Part shown: piece by piece, positions 8,763-17,194 of the stretch
How the letters are laid out: the number at the start of each line of letters is the position of its first letter
Position numbering within the stretch: position 1 is the stretch's first letter
NCBI GenBank assembly: GCA_027459665.1
Contig: DAIDHN010000002.1
Span: forward strand, 1-64,000
Direction: 5' to 3'
DNA length: 64,000 nucleotides
From: Chthonomonadaceae bacterium
GTDB lineage: Bacteria > Armatimonadota > Chthonomonadetes > Chthonomonadales > Chthonomonadaceae
Translations under genes and position numbers: made by a program
The notes under the pieces: generated by a model
Databases searched by the model: none
Seen by the model: the letters and a program-made list of their open reading frames with translations, nothing else
Told to the model about the DNA's origin: nothing

Positions 8763-9746
8763 TTACAAAAGTTCGTTCAGTAAAGCGCACACCTGCTCTA
8801 TATTCCATGCCTGCACAATTCTTTCACGCAGTCTGGCAGCTCCAGCAGCGCCCTTGATATAATAGGGCAGCTGCCCGCGTAAATGGCGCACGGCACGCTC
8901 CTCTCCCATCACCCCTGCCAAATCACAAAGATGTTCCATTGCCGCTTCTATGCGCTCTGCTAATGAAGGCGAATCTGGAAGCAGCCCTGTTTGCAAATAG
9001 CAGCACGTATCACGTATCAGCCATGGATTGCCTATGGCGGCGCGCCCAATCATTACCCCGTCACACCCTGTTTCCTGCATCATGCGCGCCGCATCAAGAG
9101 GAGTGTGAATGTCTCCATTGCCTATCACCGGGCAGGTAGTTGCTGCTTTTATACCGGCAATCAAACGCCAGTCTGCATTTCCAGTATGCCCCTGTACTGC
9201 GTACCTTGCATGCAGGGCAAATGCCGCTGCCCCCTCCTGTTCCAGCCGTGCCGCCAGCCCTGCTGTGGCCAGATGTCCATAGTCCCAGCCTGCCCTCATT
9301 TTCACTGTTACAGGCGCCTTTACAGCCCGCACAACGGCTGCAGTTACCCTGCAGGCGGTATCCTCATCGCGCATCATGGCAGCCCCTGCACCGGTTTTGC
9401 ACACTTTCGGCACCCAGCAGCCCATATTAATATCTATAATATCCGCGCCTTCACCCACTGCCATTCGAGCAGCTTCTGCCATAAAATCGGCGTCAGAACC
9501 AAATAACTGTACTGCCAGGGGATGCTGATCGGGAGTAATGTCAAACATTTCCATGCTTCGTTTGCTGCCATGATGCAGGGCCGTGGTGGAAATCAGTTCG
9601 GTAACCAGCAGACCTGGGCAGCCAATTTTTTTTACCAGCCTCCGAAAAGACCCATTGGTTATATCCGCCATTGGGGCGAGTACTACCGGCGGGGAGATGG
9701 TATGACTTCCAACTTTGTATGGCCGCACAGAAACAAATTGTTCCAT
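8763..9746 (-). CDS. tRNA-dihydrouridine synthase (DusB-like)
   Basis: An FMN enzyme that reduces uridines in the D-loop of tRNA, 327 residues. It shows the N-terminal VVLAPMADIT motif, QLFGSDADFMAEAARM, the catalytic cysteine region INMGCWVPKV followed by KTGAGAAMM, KMRAGWD, HARYAVQGHTGNADW, and a flavin-phosphate site (VIGNGDIHTPLDA...GCDGVMIGRAAIGNPW). The usual GCP after the catalytic Cys is GCW here. The ATG at 9746 overlaps the stop of a 68-codon ORF in a TAATG arrangement and gives the family's usual N-terminus. An ATG at 9791 would add 15 residues. Confidence 0.9.
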   Translation of the reverse strand: MEQFVSVRPYKVGSHTISPPVVLAPMADITNGSFRRLVKKIGCPGLLVTELISTTALHHGSKRSMEMFDITPDQHPLAVQLFGSDADFMAEAARMAVGEGADIIDINMGCWVPKVCKTGAGAAMMRDEDTACRVTAAVVRAVKAPVTVKMRAGWDYGHLATAGLAARLEQEGAAAFALHARYAVQGHTGNADWRLIAGIKAATTCPVIGNGDIHTPLDAARMMQETGCDGVMIGRAAIGNPWLIRDTCCYLQTGLLPDSPSLAERIEAAMEHLCDLAGVMGEERAVRHLRGQLPYYIKGAAGAARLRERIVQAWNIEQVCALLNELL

Positions 9747-9952
9747 TAGTTTTCCATCCCTGCGGTGCCATGCATGCCAAAACTGCCCCATGCCAATTGT
9801 GCAGACTGCAGCGCCGCCTCGTCAACGCAGCTGATTGTCAGTAGCAAATTTCTGTTCAGTTTTGCACAGTTGGCTGCGGCTGCACGCAAAAAAGCATCTC
9901 TGCCCCAATCCATATCACGGTAGTTTTCAGCACCACACTGCAAAAGTATCAT
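9746..9952 (-). CDS. Small hypothetical protein coupled to the dihydrouridine synthase
   Basis: A 68-codon ORF ending in TAATG, whose last base is the first base of the dus start. Coupling of this kind suggests it is translated. The product is soluble and moderately charged (Trp, Asp and Arg in MDWGRDAF, then a short hydrophobic LLLTISCV), with no known domain. The ATG at 9952 sits directly behind GAGGA, too close for a good ribosome site; the TTG at 9943, 9 bases on, may be the true start. It could also be only a leader ORF or the remnant of a longer gene. Confidence 0.4.
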   Translation of the reverse strand: MILLQCGAENYRDMDWGRDAFLRAAAANCAKLNRNLLLTISCVDEAALQSAQLAWGSFGMHGTAGMEN

Positions 9953-10180
9953 TCCTCAAACACAATAATCCAAAAAAATTTAAAAAGAGAAAATCGAGGT
10001 CATCACCATCATATACACATTCCGTGCATGGCAAGATATTAACATTCGTTTGCAAAACATGGCTAAAGTAAGAGGAGCCGTACATTCTATACAGTCAGCA
10101 TGCCTGCAAACTGTAAATGCAGACTCCTCTGCAAAACTTTCTGCTTTCAGCAAAAACTCACGTTAAGCCGCTGCGGAAAA

Positions 10181-10438
10181 CTACTCGGCAGTCTCCTCGG
10201 CGGCAGTGGTCTCAACTGGCTTTTCTACAGGTTCTTTTCGGGCACGCGGCTGGGTAGAACGGGGAGAAGCAGTGCGCGCCGCTGGAGCTTTGGCTGCTGC
10301 GGGCTTAACCGATCGTACAGGACGTGCAGTACGACCTGTGCTGTGTACATTACGCGCTTCCTTAATGCGAGCTTTCAGGCGCTCTGCGTCGCGCTTTCGA
10401 GTGCGGCGTATCTCTTTGTTGCGGAATCGCACGGGCAA
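10181..10438 (-). CDS. Small basic, Ala/Pro/Arg-rich protein
   Basis: Up to 85 residues. The N-terminal third is very basic and helical (RFRNKEIRRTRKRDAERLKA), the middle is rich in Ala, Pro, Arg and Lys like histone or nucleoid-protein tails, and the last 15 residues are acidic. I do not recognise a family. The TTG at 10438 is 3 bases from AGGAG; the GTG at 10432 is 9 bases away and may be the better start. A TATAAC box lies about 15 bases upstream of the ribosome site. The basic part suggests binding to RNA or DNA, which is inference. Confidence 0.6.
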   Translation of the reverse strand: MPVRFRNKEIRRTRKRDAERLKARIKEARNVHSTGRTARPVRSVKPAAAKAPAARTASPRSTQPRARKEPVEKPVETTAAEETAE

Positions 10439-10630
10439 ATTCTCCTGACAGGGTTATAATATGACCACTCACGTACAATGTATATACCTGAACAGGGGCA
10501 GTTTGTCAAATGCTGCAACTGCAATTGCAATACGGCACTCTTCAAATGCAGGATTTTTTTTCTGCCGAAAAGAATGTTACCAACAATATCTTTCTCCTGC
10601 CAAAGGTGGCAGATGCTTACGGAGTTAACC

Positions 10631-11689
10631 ATGAGCGCATATCGCTATGTCATTATCGGTACTGGCCGCCCTCACCGCACAGAAGACTCTACAGGTTTCG
10701 GTATGGCGCACGCTCATTATCCGGCATTCCAGCAAACTGGCAAAGTACATCTCACTGCTGTTTCTGATCTGGTTGAAAGCCGGTCGCGATTCTTTCTTGA
10801 AAAACATCAGACAGATGCTGCCTATTACGCAGATTACCAAACCATGCTTTCAAAAGAAAAACCAGATATTGTCTCCATATGCACCTGGCCGCATTTACAT
10901 GCTGATATGACAGTTGCCGCAGCAGAAGCTGGTGCAAAAGTTATTCACTGCGAAAAGCCTATGGCAACCACCTGGGCAGACTGTAAACGCATGAAGGCGG
11001 CAGCAGACAAGACGGGTGCTCTCCTCTCTTTTGGGCACCAAAGAAGACACATTGGGGTGTTTCAAAAAACCCGAGACTTTATTCAGCAGGGCGCTGTGGG
11101 AGAACTTGTTCAGATTGAAGCAGAAGTCGGCGACATGTTCGACTGGGGTACTCACTGGCTCGACATGATGTTCTACTACAATGCAGAAACCCCAGCAGAA
11201 TGGGTAATGGCACAGATTGACAGCCGAACAGAAAAAAGCATTTTTGGTGCTTTCATGGAAAATCAGGGTATCTGCTACTTCAAATGGCGCAATGGAGTGC
11301 GCGGAATATTGGTTTCTGGTCACGAGGCGCACATAGGCTGCGTACACCGCATCATAGGCAAAAATGGAACCATCGAACTGCTCTCTGAAAGAAAACTGCG
11401 CATCAGCACCCATCAAAATCCGGCATGGGTGGAAATAGAAATTCCACAGCAAAAACCCGAATCCTTTCTCACTGCAGACGATGTTGTACGTCAGCTGGAT
11501 GAGCCTGGCCACAGGTGCCTGGTAAGTGCAAACTATGCCATACAGTCTACTGAGGTAATCTTTGCAGCTTATTACAGCAGCCTCTACCGCGGCCGCATAG
11601 ATTTGCCGCTGCAGCACCCAGGCAACGCCCTGATTGAGATGCTGCAAGACGGCAGCATTGGCCCAAACCGAAAAAAACTGGAGAACTGA
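10631..11689 (+). CDS. Gfo/Idh/MocA-family oxidoreductase
   Basis: An NAD(P)-dependent sugar or cyclitol dehydrogenase-like enzyme of 352 residues. The Rossmann fold starts YVIIGTGRPHR, with an insertion after the glycine motif. HCEKPMATTWADC has the EKP motif whose Lys takes part in catalysis, and GHQRRH and GDMFDWGTHWLDMM line the substrate pocket. The ATG at 10631 follows GGAG by 6 bases; the open frame upstream does not look like family sequence. The substrate cannot be deduced. The KTSC gene starts 3 bases after its stop, so both are probably on one transcript. Confidence 0.88.
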   Translation: MSAYRYVIIGTGRPHRTEDSTGFGMAHAHYPAFQQTGKVHLTAVSDLVESRSRFFLEKHQTDAAYYADYQTMLSKEKPDIVSICTWPHLHADMTVAAAEAGAKVIHCEKPMATTWADCKRMKAAADKTGALLSFGHQRRHIGVFQKTRDFIQQGAVGELVQIEAEVGDMFDWGTHWLDMMFYYNAETPAEWVMAQIDSRTEKSIFGAFMENQGICYFKWRNGVRGILVSGHEAHIGCVHRIIGKNGTIELLSERKLRISTHQNPAWVEIEIPQQKPESFLTADDVVRQLDEPGHRCLVSANYAIQSTEVIFAAYYSSLYRGRIDLPLQHPGNALIEMLQDGSIGPNRKKLEN

Positions 11690-11692
11690 CAC

Positions 11693-11905
11693 TTGGACAG
11701 AATGCTTGTTACAGACGAAAGAATTAAGGTTATTGGCTACGAACCGCGCAAACTTGACCTGGAAATAGTGTTTACAGAAGGGGACAAACGGCTGTACATT
11801 GGAGTGCCTGCCACTGTATATCTCGCACTTATGCAGGCTGAAAACAAAGCCGAGTTTTTCGCAAAAAAAATTGAAAACACTTTCGTTTACCATTCTTTCA
11901 AATAA
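11693..11905 (+). CDS. KTSC-domain small protein
   Basis: A 70-residue protein that matches the KTSC fold pattern: IKVIGYEPRKLDLEIVF, an aromatic strand (RLYIGVPATVYLALM) and KAEFFAKKIENTFVY. The usual Lys-Thr-Ser-Cys-like residues are only loosely kept. KTSC domains occur alone or at the ends of lysyl-tRNA synthetase-like and phage proteins, and their role is unknown; nucleic-acid binding has been suggested. The TTG at 11693 has GGAG 8 bases upstream. The ATG at 11702 is too far from it, so I prefer TTG. Confidence 0.65.
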   Translation: MDRMLVTDERIKVIGYEPRKLDLEIVFTEGDKRLYIGVPATVYLALMQAENKAEFFAKKIENTFVYHSFK

Positions 11906-11924
11906 CTGCCTGCCGCTTTTACAT

Positions 11925-12000
11925 TGACAGCAGCATTGATCTTCGTATGGCATGCTGTCATAACAGGCACACCAGCCATCTTTCTTTTTCGTTGACAGCA
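11925..12000. repeat. Three copies of TGACAGCA upstream of serA
   Basis: TGACAGCA at 11925-11932 and 11993-12000, and its reverse complement TGCTGTCA at 11953-11960. Copies one and two form an inverted repeat with a 20-base gap that could also fold as a hairpin. Copy three overlaps the -35 box of the serA promoter. This fits a regulator operator. Confidence 0.4.
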
Positions 12001-12021
12001 GCCCCTTCTTTCCGGTATGCT
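11992..12021 (+). promoter_or_regulatory. serA promoter
   Basis: TTGACA (11992-11997), an 18-base spacer and TATGCT (12016-12021), 35 bases before the serA start. A consensus -35 and a fair -10. Confidence 0.55.
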
Positions 12022-12056
12022 TTTCTACAGGCTGAAAATGGAAAGCGAGGAATACA

Positions 12057-13658
12057 ATGGTCCGGGTGCTGGTAAGCGATCCTATTGCTGAAAAGGGGTT
12101 AACTCCGCTCAGAACACTGCAGGATGCTGAAATTGATGTAAGAACCGGGTTGTCTCCCGAAGAACTCAAGGGCATTATAGGCAGTTATGATGCTCTGCTT
12201 GTGCGCAGCGAAACAAAAGTAACTGCCGCTATTCTTGAGAATGCGCACAGACTGAAAATTATTGGCCGTGCAGGAGTGGGGGTAGACAACATTGATGTAG
12301 ATGCTGCTACCAGGCATGGGGTAGTGGTGGTCAACTCGCCCGATGGCAATACCCTCGCCGCTGCAGAGCTTACTGCCGGATTGATACTTGCACTTGCCCG
12401 CAATATCCCCGCTGCAGATGCCACCATGCGACAGGGAAAATGGGACCGCAAACGTTTTACTGGCGTAGAACTTTCAGGAAAAACCCTGGGAATCATTGGG
12501 CTGGGAAGAATAGGATATGCGGTGGCACAGCGAATGCGTGCCTTTGAAATGAAGATCATTGCCTACAACCCTTTTGTTCCAGAAGAAACTACGCGCAAAC
12601 TGGGTGTGGAACCAGTTTCTTTGGATGAGCTTCTGCAGAACTCAGATTTTATCTCTGTACACACCCCGCTCAGCGATGAAACCAGGGATATGATAGGAAC
12701 CGCGCAGTTTGAAAAAATGAAGCCCGGCGCACGTATTGTCAACGTGGCCAGAGGTGGAATAGTCAATGAAAAAGCGCTGGCCGACGCAGTACGCGACGGA
12801 ATAGTGGCCGGTTTTGCCTTTGATGTTTTCAGCGCCGAACCTCCCGCAGCCGATAATCCACTTCTCAATCTGGATGCATCAGTCATCACCCCTCATCTGG
12901 GCGCTTCCACCAAAGAAGCTCAAATAAAGGTAGCCATAGATGTTTCTGAGCAAGTGGCAGAGGTACTGAACGGACGCCCTGCACGAACGCCTGTCAATTT
13001 GCCTACTCTCTCGGCAAAAGATATGGAACTTCTTGCTCCGTTTCTTACTTTGGCATCTCGCATTGGCAGCTTGCATACCCAGCTTGCCTACGGCAGCTCA
13101 ACAGAAAGCAAGCCCATTCGAGAAGTGGAAGTTGTCTTCCACGGCGACTTCGGCGGCCTGCCTACAGGCCCTATTACAAGGGCTGTGCTGCGCGGTCTGC
13201 TTACCCCTCTGCAGGAAGGTGCAGTCAACATGGTAAACGCACCCTACCTGGCAGAAATCAAAGGGATAAAAGTACTTGAACAACGACGCGACCCCACCCC
13301 CGATCACTCTTGCCTGCTTTCGGTAAAAGCGCATTTTGCAAACGGTGAACGTATTCTGTGCGGCACCGTATACGACGGAGAGGCGCACATTGTGCACATC
13401 GATGGCTACCACGTTGATATCGTGCCCCAAGGCCACATCATTGTAACACAACACATAGACAGGCCGGGCATTATTGGCAAGGTTGGCACCCTTCTGGGTG
13501 AGGGAGGGGTAAACATTGCAGGGATGCATGTAGGCCGTGAGACCATTGGCGGCAGAGCAATTATGGCGCTGCTGATAGATGAACCTGTTTCGCAGGAACT
13601 CATGGAACGCATGAGGCGGGTTGCCGGCCTCGAAGAGGCACGACTTGTCTCCCTCTGA
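12057..13658 (+). CDS. serA: D-3-phosphoglycerate dehydrogenase
   Basis: First step of serine synthesis: oxidises 3-phosphoglycerate to 3-phosphohydroxypyruvate with NAD+. At 533 residues this is the long form, with a substrate domain, a nucleotide domain (GIIGLGRIG), the catalytic Arg, Glu and His regions (VARGGIVNEKALADAV, TPHLGAST), an intervening allosteric-substrate-binding domain, and a C-terminal ACT domain (DRPGIIGKVGTLLGEGGVNIAGMHVGRE region) that usually senses serine. The ATG at 12057 has an AGCGAGGA site 6 bases upstream. The last 14 bases overlap the start of gmhA. Confidence 0.97.
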   Translation: MVRVLVSDPIAEKGLTPLRTLQDAEIDVRTGLSPEELKGIIGSYDALLVRSETKVTAAILENAHRLKIIGRAGVGVDNIDVDAATRHGVVVVNSPDGNTLAAAELTAGLILALARNIPAADATMRQGKWDRKRFTGVELSGKTLGIIGLGRIGYAVAQRMRAFEMKIIAYNPFVPEETTRKLGVEPVSLDELLQNSDFISVHTPLSDETRDMIGTAQFEKMKPGARIVNVARGGIVNEKALADAVRDGIVAGFAFDVFSAEPPAADNPLLNLDASVITPHLGASTKEAQIKVAIDVSEQVAEVLNGRPARTPVNLPTLSAKDMELLAPFLTLASRIGSLHTQLAYGSSTESKPIREVEVVFHGDFGGLPTGPITRAVLRGLLTPLQEGAVNMVNAPYLAEIKGIKVLEQRRDPTPDHSCLLSVKAHFANGERILCGTVYDGEAHIVHIDGYHVDIVPQGHIIVTQHIDRPGIIGKVGTLLGEGGVNIAGMHVGRETIGGRAIMALLIDEPVSQELMERMRRVAGLEEARLVSL

Positions 13659-14241
13659 AACAGACGAACCTCTAAAAACACTGCACTCTATTCTGCAGCA
13701 AAACCGCAAAGTGCTTAGTTTACTGCCAGAAGCCTGTGGTGAGCAGTACAGGCAAATTACAGATGCTTTTATTGCCGCATTAAAGAACGGAAACAAGGTT
13801 CTTTTCTGCGGCAATGGCGGCAGCGCTGCAGATGCGCAGCATGTTGCTGCAGAACTGGTGGGCCGATTCCAAAAACACAGACTGCCGCTGCCTGCTCTTG
13901 CTCTTACTACCGATACCTCCTTAATTACCAGCATCAGCAATGACTATGGTTATAATCACGTATTTGCCAGGCAGGTTGAGGCGCTTGCACTGCCTGGAGA
14001 TATAGTGGCAGGAATAAGCACCAGCGGTAATTCAGACTCCATTCTGATGGCGATGCACTCAGCAAAAGCGCGCAATGCCCTGGCCATAGGCTTTACGGGC
14101 AAATCGGGCGGTAAGCTTCAACAGTCATGCGACATCTGCCTCTGCGTGCCTTCAACTGTAACTGCACGCATTCAGGAAGCCCATATACTGATATGGCATG
14201 CGCTTTGTGAGGAAATCGAAGAGTATCTCTTTCCGGGGTAG
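13645..14241 (+). CDS. gmhA: Phosphoheptose isomerase (SIS domain)
   Basis: Converts sedoheptulose 7-phosphate to D-glycero-manno-heptose 7-phosphate, the first step towards ADP-heptose for LPS core. The 198-residue product has the SIS fold with GNGGSAADAQHVAAELVGRF (acidic catalytic region), LPALALTTDTSLITSISNDYGY, STSGNSDS for phosphate binding, and EAHILIWHALCEEIE with the catalytic His. It fits GmhA better than the related DiaA because the catalytic Glu and His are present. The TTG at 13645 is 6 bases behind GAGG and gives the family length; a TTG at 13621 is also in frame. Its presence supports a diderm cell with LPS-like glycolipid. Confidence 0.9.
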   Translation: MSPSETDEPLKTLHSILQQNRKVLSLLPEACGEQYRQITDAFIAALKNGNKVLFCGNGGSAADAQHVAAELVGRFQKHRLPLPALALTTDTSLITSISNDYGYNHVFARQVEALALPGDIVAGISTSGNSDSILMAMHSAKARNALAIGFTGKSGGKLQQSCDICLCVPSTVTARIQEAHILIWHALCEEIEEYLFPG

Positions 14242-14250
14242 AATATTCTA

Positions 14251-15372
14251 ATGGAAAATACCCTCCCTAAACCACATACCGGCCAGTACCAGGAAGTATC
14301 CAGCCTTCTCATACACTGGTATGCACATCACAAACGCGATCTGCCCTGGCGAACGGCAGATGCATGGGGAGTATGGGTTTCTGAAATTATGCTGCAGCAA
14401 ACCAGGGTTTCCACAGTCATTCCATTTTATCTCAAGTTTATGCAGCGCTTTCCAACTATTCAACAGTTCGCACAAACGCCCATCGAAGAAGTTCTGCACT
14501 ATTGGGCCGGCCTGGGGTACTATGCACGAGTACGCAACCTGCACAGAGCAGCGGTTCTGGTGGTACAACAGCACAATGGAATAATCCCCATGCAGATCAG
14601 GCAGCTAATCGCTCTTCCCGGAATTGGACGGTACACTGCCGGCGCCATTCTTTCACTGACTGGCAGCGTGCCTGCGCCCTTGGTAGATGCAAATGTTACT
14701 CGCATTCTCTGCAGAGTATTTGGCATCACGGGCGATCCTGCCTCTGCCGCTGTACAAAAGATGCTCTGGAACACTGCAGAGCGCATGCTGCCAATACAAG
14801 CATTCGCCGAACACAATCAGGCGCTTATGGAGCTGGGAGAAGTAATCTGCACTCCTGCCGAACCACAGTGTGACAAATGCCCCATTTGCTCCTGCTGTTA
14901 CGCAGCATCAACTCCTGCCCCTCAAGCACTTCCAGAATATGCTCCTGCCAGAAAAAAAGTGCCCCAGGTGCATGCATGCATCATAGTAGAAGGTATCCCC
15001 GGCTGTTACTTTATGGTGCAGCGGCCTTACCATGGCCTTTGGGGCGGCTTGTGGGAATTCCCGCGGGTTCTCTGCCAACCCGAAGAAACATGGAAAGAAG
15101 CGGCACAAAGAGCAGCAGATGAACTACTGGGCATTCAGGTGCGTGTTGCAAAGAAAATTGCAACTATCAAACATGTGGTTACCCACCACAACATTACCCT
15201 GCATGCATGTCTCGCCACATCTGTAAATATTGTGCGCAACAGCAGCATGGCTAAACAGATCGCTCTTTGCGACTGGCAGCGCTATCCGTGTGCTGCACCG
15301 CAGCTACTGGTACGAAAGGCAGCTGAAAAAACGCTCACTCAACCTTCTGTACAACAAATTCTGCCGCTGTAG
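14251..15372 (+). CDS. mutY: A/G-specific adenine glycosylase
   Basis: Base-excision repair enzyme removing adenine opposite 8-oxoguanine. The 373 residues include the HhH-GPD domain (WVSEIMLQQTRV with the catalytic Glu, LPGIGRYTAGAI hairpin, PLVDANVTRILCR with the catalytic Asp), four cysteines in C-x6-C-x2-C-x5-C spacing for a 4Fe-4S cluster (CTPAEPQCDKCPICSCC), and a C-terminal NUDIX-like MutT domain (GLWGGLWEFPR) that recognises the oxidised base. It starts 10 bases after gmhA. Complete. Confidence 0.96.
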   Translation: MENTLPKPHTGQYQEVSSLLIHWYAHHKRDLPWRTADAWGVWVSEIMLQQTRVSTVIPFYLKFMQRFPTIQQFAQTPIEEVLHYWAGLGYYARVRNLHRAAVLVVQQHNGIIPMQIRQLIALPGIGRYTAGAILSLTGSVPAPLVDANVTRILCRVFGITGDPASAAVQKMLWNTAERMLPIQAFAEHNQALMELGEVICTPAEPQCDKCPICSCCYAASTPAPQALPEYAPARKKVPQVHACIIVEGIPGCYFMVQRPYHGLWGGLWEFPRVLCQPEETWKEAAQRAADELLGIQVRVAKKIATIKHVVTHHNITLHACLATSVNIVRNSSMAKQIALCDWQRYPCAAPQLLVRKAAEKTLTQPSVQQILPL

Positions 15373-15395
15373 AAAGCCTGCTTCAGGGAGAACCT

Positions 15396-16520
15396 ATGAA
15401 ACCGCGTTTTCTGTTCACTATTCTGCTTGCTGCTATAGCTCTCGCACTTACGCTGGTAATTGCTGGCACTGCATTGCAGTCTAACTCGCTGCAAATAAAC
15501 ACTATGCTGAATGCTCAACAGAAAAACCCAGCTCTCATTGTTCTCGATCTGGCTGGCCTGCTCATGGTTGCTGTCGTGCTTGTAATGGGTATATCACAAA
15601 ACGTAAGCCATACAGTGCTTGCAGATCATGCCGACCGCCTGCAAGAAGAACTCAGTACTAGTCAAAAACAGAACCAGGAAGCAATAACGAAAGTACAAAA
15701 CGATCTGTTAGAAAACCTCAAGGCGCTGCAAACTGCTCAAACACAGCATGCAGAAGAACTGCATGCACTTCAATCTCACACAGAACAAAGTCTCGTCCCG
15801 CTCAAAGACCACTCAGACACTCTCACACGGCAAATCGATGCCGTACATCTTGCTCTGCAGTATCATCGTGCAGATTTGCAGCAAATAAGATACCGGCTTG
15901 CAAACCCCGCAGTTACGCAAGCTGCAGCAGGAGCTATCCCGCATGAAATCACTGCGCCACTCCCCGAATACACAAGCACTCCCTCAGATATTACTGCAAA
16001 TGCACCAGACACAACTATCGCCGCGCCAGTAACCATAGAACTTGTGAATATTCAAGCTGATACCGTACCGATGAATACTGCTCATGTTAATTTTCAGGCA
16101 GAACAGTCTGCACAGCAAATCGAAACTCAACCTATTGAAGATCAGTCCTTTGAAGAACAGCCTTTCGTACTCCCCGAAACCAATGAACATAGTAAAACAG
16201 AAGAAGAAGCTATCCAGCAGACTTCAGATGCCTTTCCTGCCAGCCCCTCAACTATTACACAAGAAGAATGGTTGATGCTTACAAAACCTCTTTCTTTGGA
16301 GGAAACTACGCCCAGCGAGGATTTTTCTATTCAGTACGAAGAAGCCGCGGAAGCACACACACAACCATTCCTGTCTGATTTCCTTGCACACAATGACATA
16401 CCTGCCGCTGCCGAAACGGAAATAGAGCAGATTTCAGAACAAAAAGTCGATTCTCAGCAAAACCATCCTCTAGCCGAATCAGACAATAATTCCAGCAATA
16501 CCTGGTTTCGCAAACTGTGA
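15396..16520 (+). CDS. Membrane-anchored coiled-coil protein, unknown function
   Basis: 374 residues. Two transmembrane helices near the N-terminus (about 4-27 and 46-68) are followed by a coiled coil (about 75-175, rich in Gln, Glu, Leu) and a long low-complexity tail rich in Thr, Pro, Glu and Gln up to a Trp-Phe-Arg end. I recognise no family. The tail is probably disordered. It could be an RmuC-like or division scaffold by architecture only, and no RmuC nuclease domain is seen. The start has GGGAGA upstream. The following DUF6062 gene overlaps in a GTGA arrangement, so the two probably act together. Confidence 0.75.
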   Translation: MKPRFLFTILLAAIALALTLVIAGTALQSNSLQINTMLNAQQKNPALIVLDLAGLLMVAVVLVMGISQNVSHTVLADHADRLQEELSTSQKQNQEAITKVQNDLLENLKALQTAQTQHAEELHALQSHTEQSLVPLKDHSDTLTRQIDAVHLALQYHRADLQQIRYRLANPAVTQAAAGAIPHEITAPLPEYTSTPSDITANAPDTTIAAPVTIELVNIQADTVPMNTAHVNFQAEQSAQQIETQPIEDQSFEEQPFVLPETNEHSKTEEEAIQQTSDAFPASPSTITQEEWLMLTKPLSLEETTPSEDFSIQYEEAAEAHTQPFLSDFLAHNDIPAAAETEIEQISEQKVDSQQNHPLAESDNNSSNTWFRKL

Positions 16521-17191
16521 ATAGCGGAGAAGCCTCACTATTTGAGATTTTGGAAGAGCTTGCAGTCTCCGATTTCTCAGGTTCTTCGCCCTGCGCAGTA
16601 TGCAGACTTCAGCGCCGCAGCGTAGAGAGAGGATTGAAGCTTCTCTACTACGAGTTGATCAATGATATGCCAACCCGAATGGAATGGAGAAAAGCAGGCG
16701 GCTTCTGCCCAGAACACACACGCACTGCCATTCAGCATGGTGACCCGCTGGGTGCGGCAATCCTCTCTCTTGACCTGGTTGACATCGCTCTTCAACGTAT
16801 AACAAAGGTGAAAAAAGGGCTGCGTAAAATCAGCATTTCTGCCAAACCTGCCCCCTGCCACATCTGTAAATTACAGCAGGAAGCAGGCAAAAGATACATA
16901 CTTGCCCTCACACAGGGGCTGAATGAGAAACAGGATGCCTGGCAGGCGCTGGAAAAATCTGAACACCTGCTCTGTATTGCACACATCAGCGCCCTGATTA
17001 GTCTGCTGTCTCCACAGCAGGCAGACAGGGTGCGCATGCTTGCACAAAAAAAGATAACGGCGCTGCAAAAGGAACTGGAAGAAGCTGTTCGTAAAAGCGA
17101 TTATCGCTTTCTGCACGAAGCTTCAGGTTCCGAACGCGATGCCTGGCTAAGGGCTATGCAGCTGCTCAATCAGCCGCATAACCACATCTAG
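16517..17191 (+). CDS. DUF6062-like cysteine-rich protein
   Basis: 224 residues with two CxxC-type pairs (PCAVCRLQ near residue 26 and PCHICKLQ near 114), plus GGFCPEHT and LLCIAHIS, where a Cys and a His follow at similar spacing. This duplicated C-x2-C plus C-x2-H pattern suggests two metal- or cluster-binding halves, and it matches the family described as DUF6062. The function is unknown. The start is GTG, overlapping the stop of the upstream gene (GTGA). Confidence 0.7.
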   Translation: MNSGEASLFEILEELAVSDFSGSSPCAVCRLQRRSVERGLKLLYYELINDMPTRMEWRKAGGFCPEHTRTAIQHGDPLGAAILSLDLVDIALQRITKVKKGLRKISISAKPAPCHICKLQQEAGKRYILALTQGLNEKQDAWQALEKSEHLLCIAHISALISLLSPQQADRVRMLAQKKITALQKELEEAVRKSDYRFLHEASGSERDAWLRAMQLLNQPHNHI

Positions 17192-17194
17192 CCC

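Noticed and set aside
10059-10166. 36-codon plus-strand frame with an internal AGAGGAG...CTCCTCT inverted repeat
   Set aside because: No ribosome site before the ATG, no homologous look, and the stem has a long loop; too weak to call a gene or terminator.
10895-12175. 426-codon minus-strand open frame
   Set aside because: Antisense to the Gfo/Idh, KTSC and serA start region; composition (Cys, Phe, His-rich) is that of a shadow frame.
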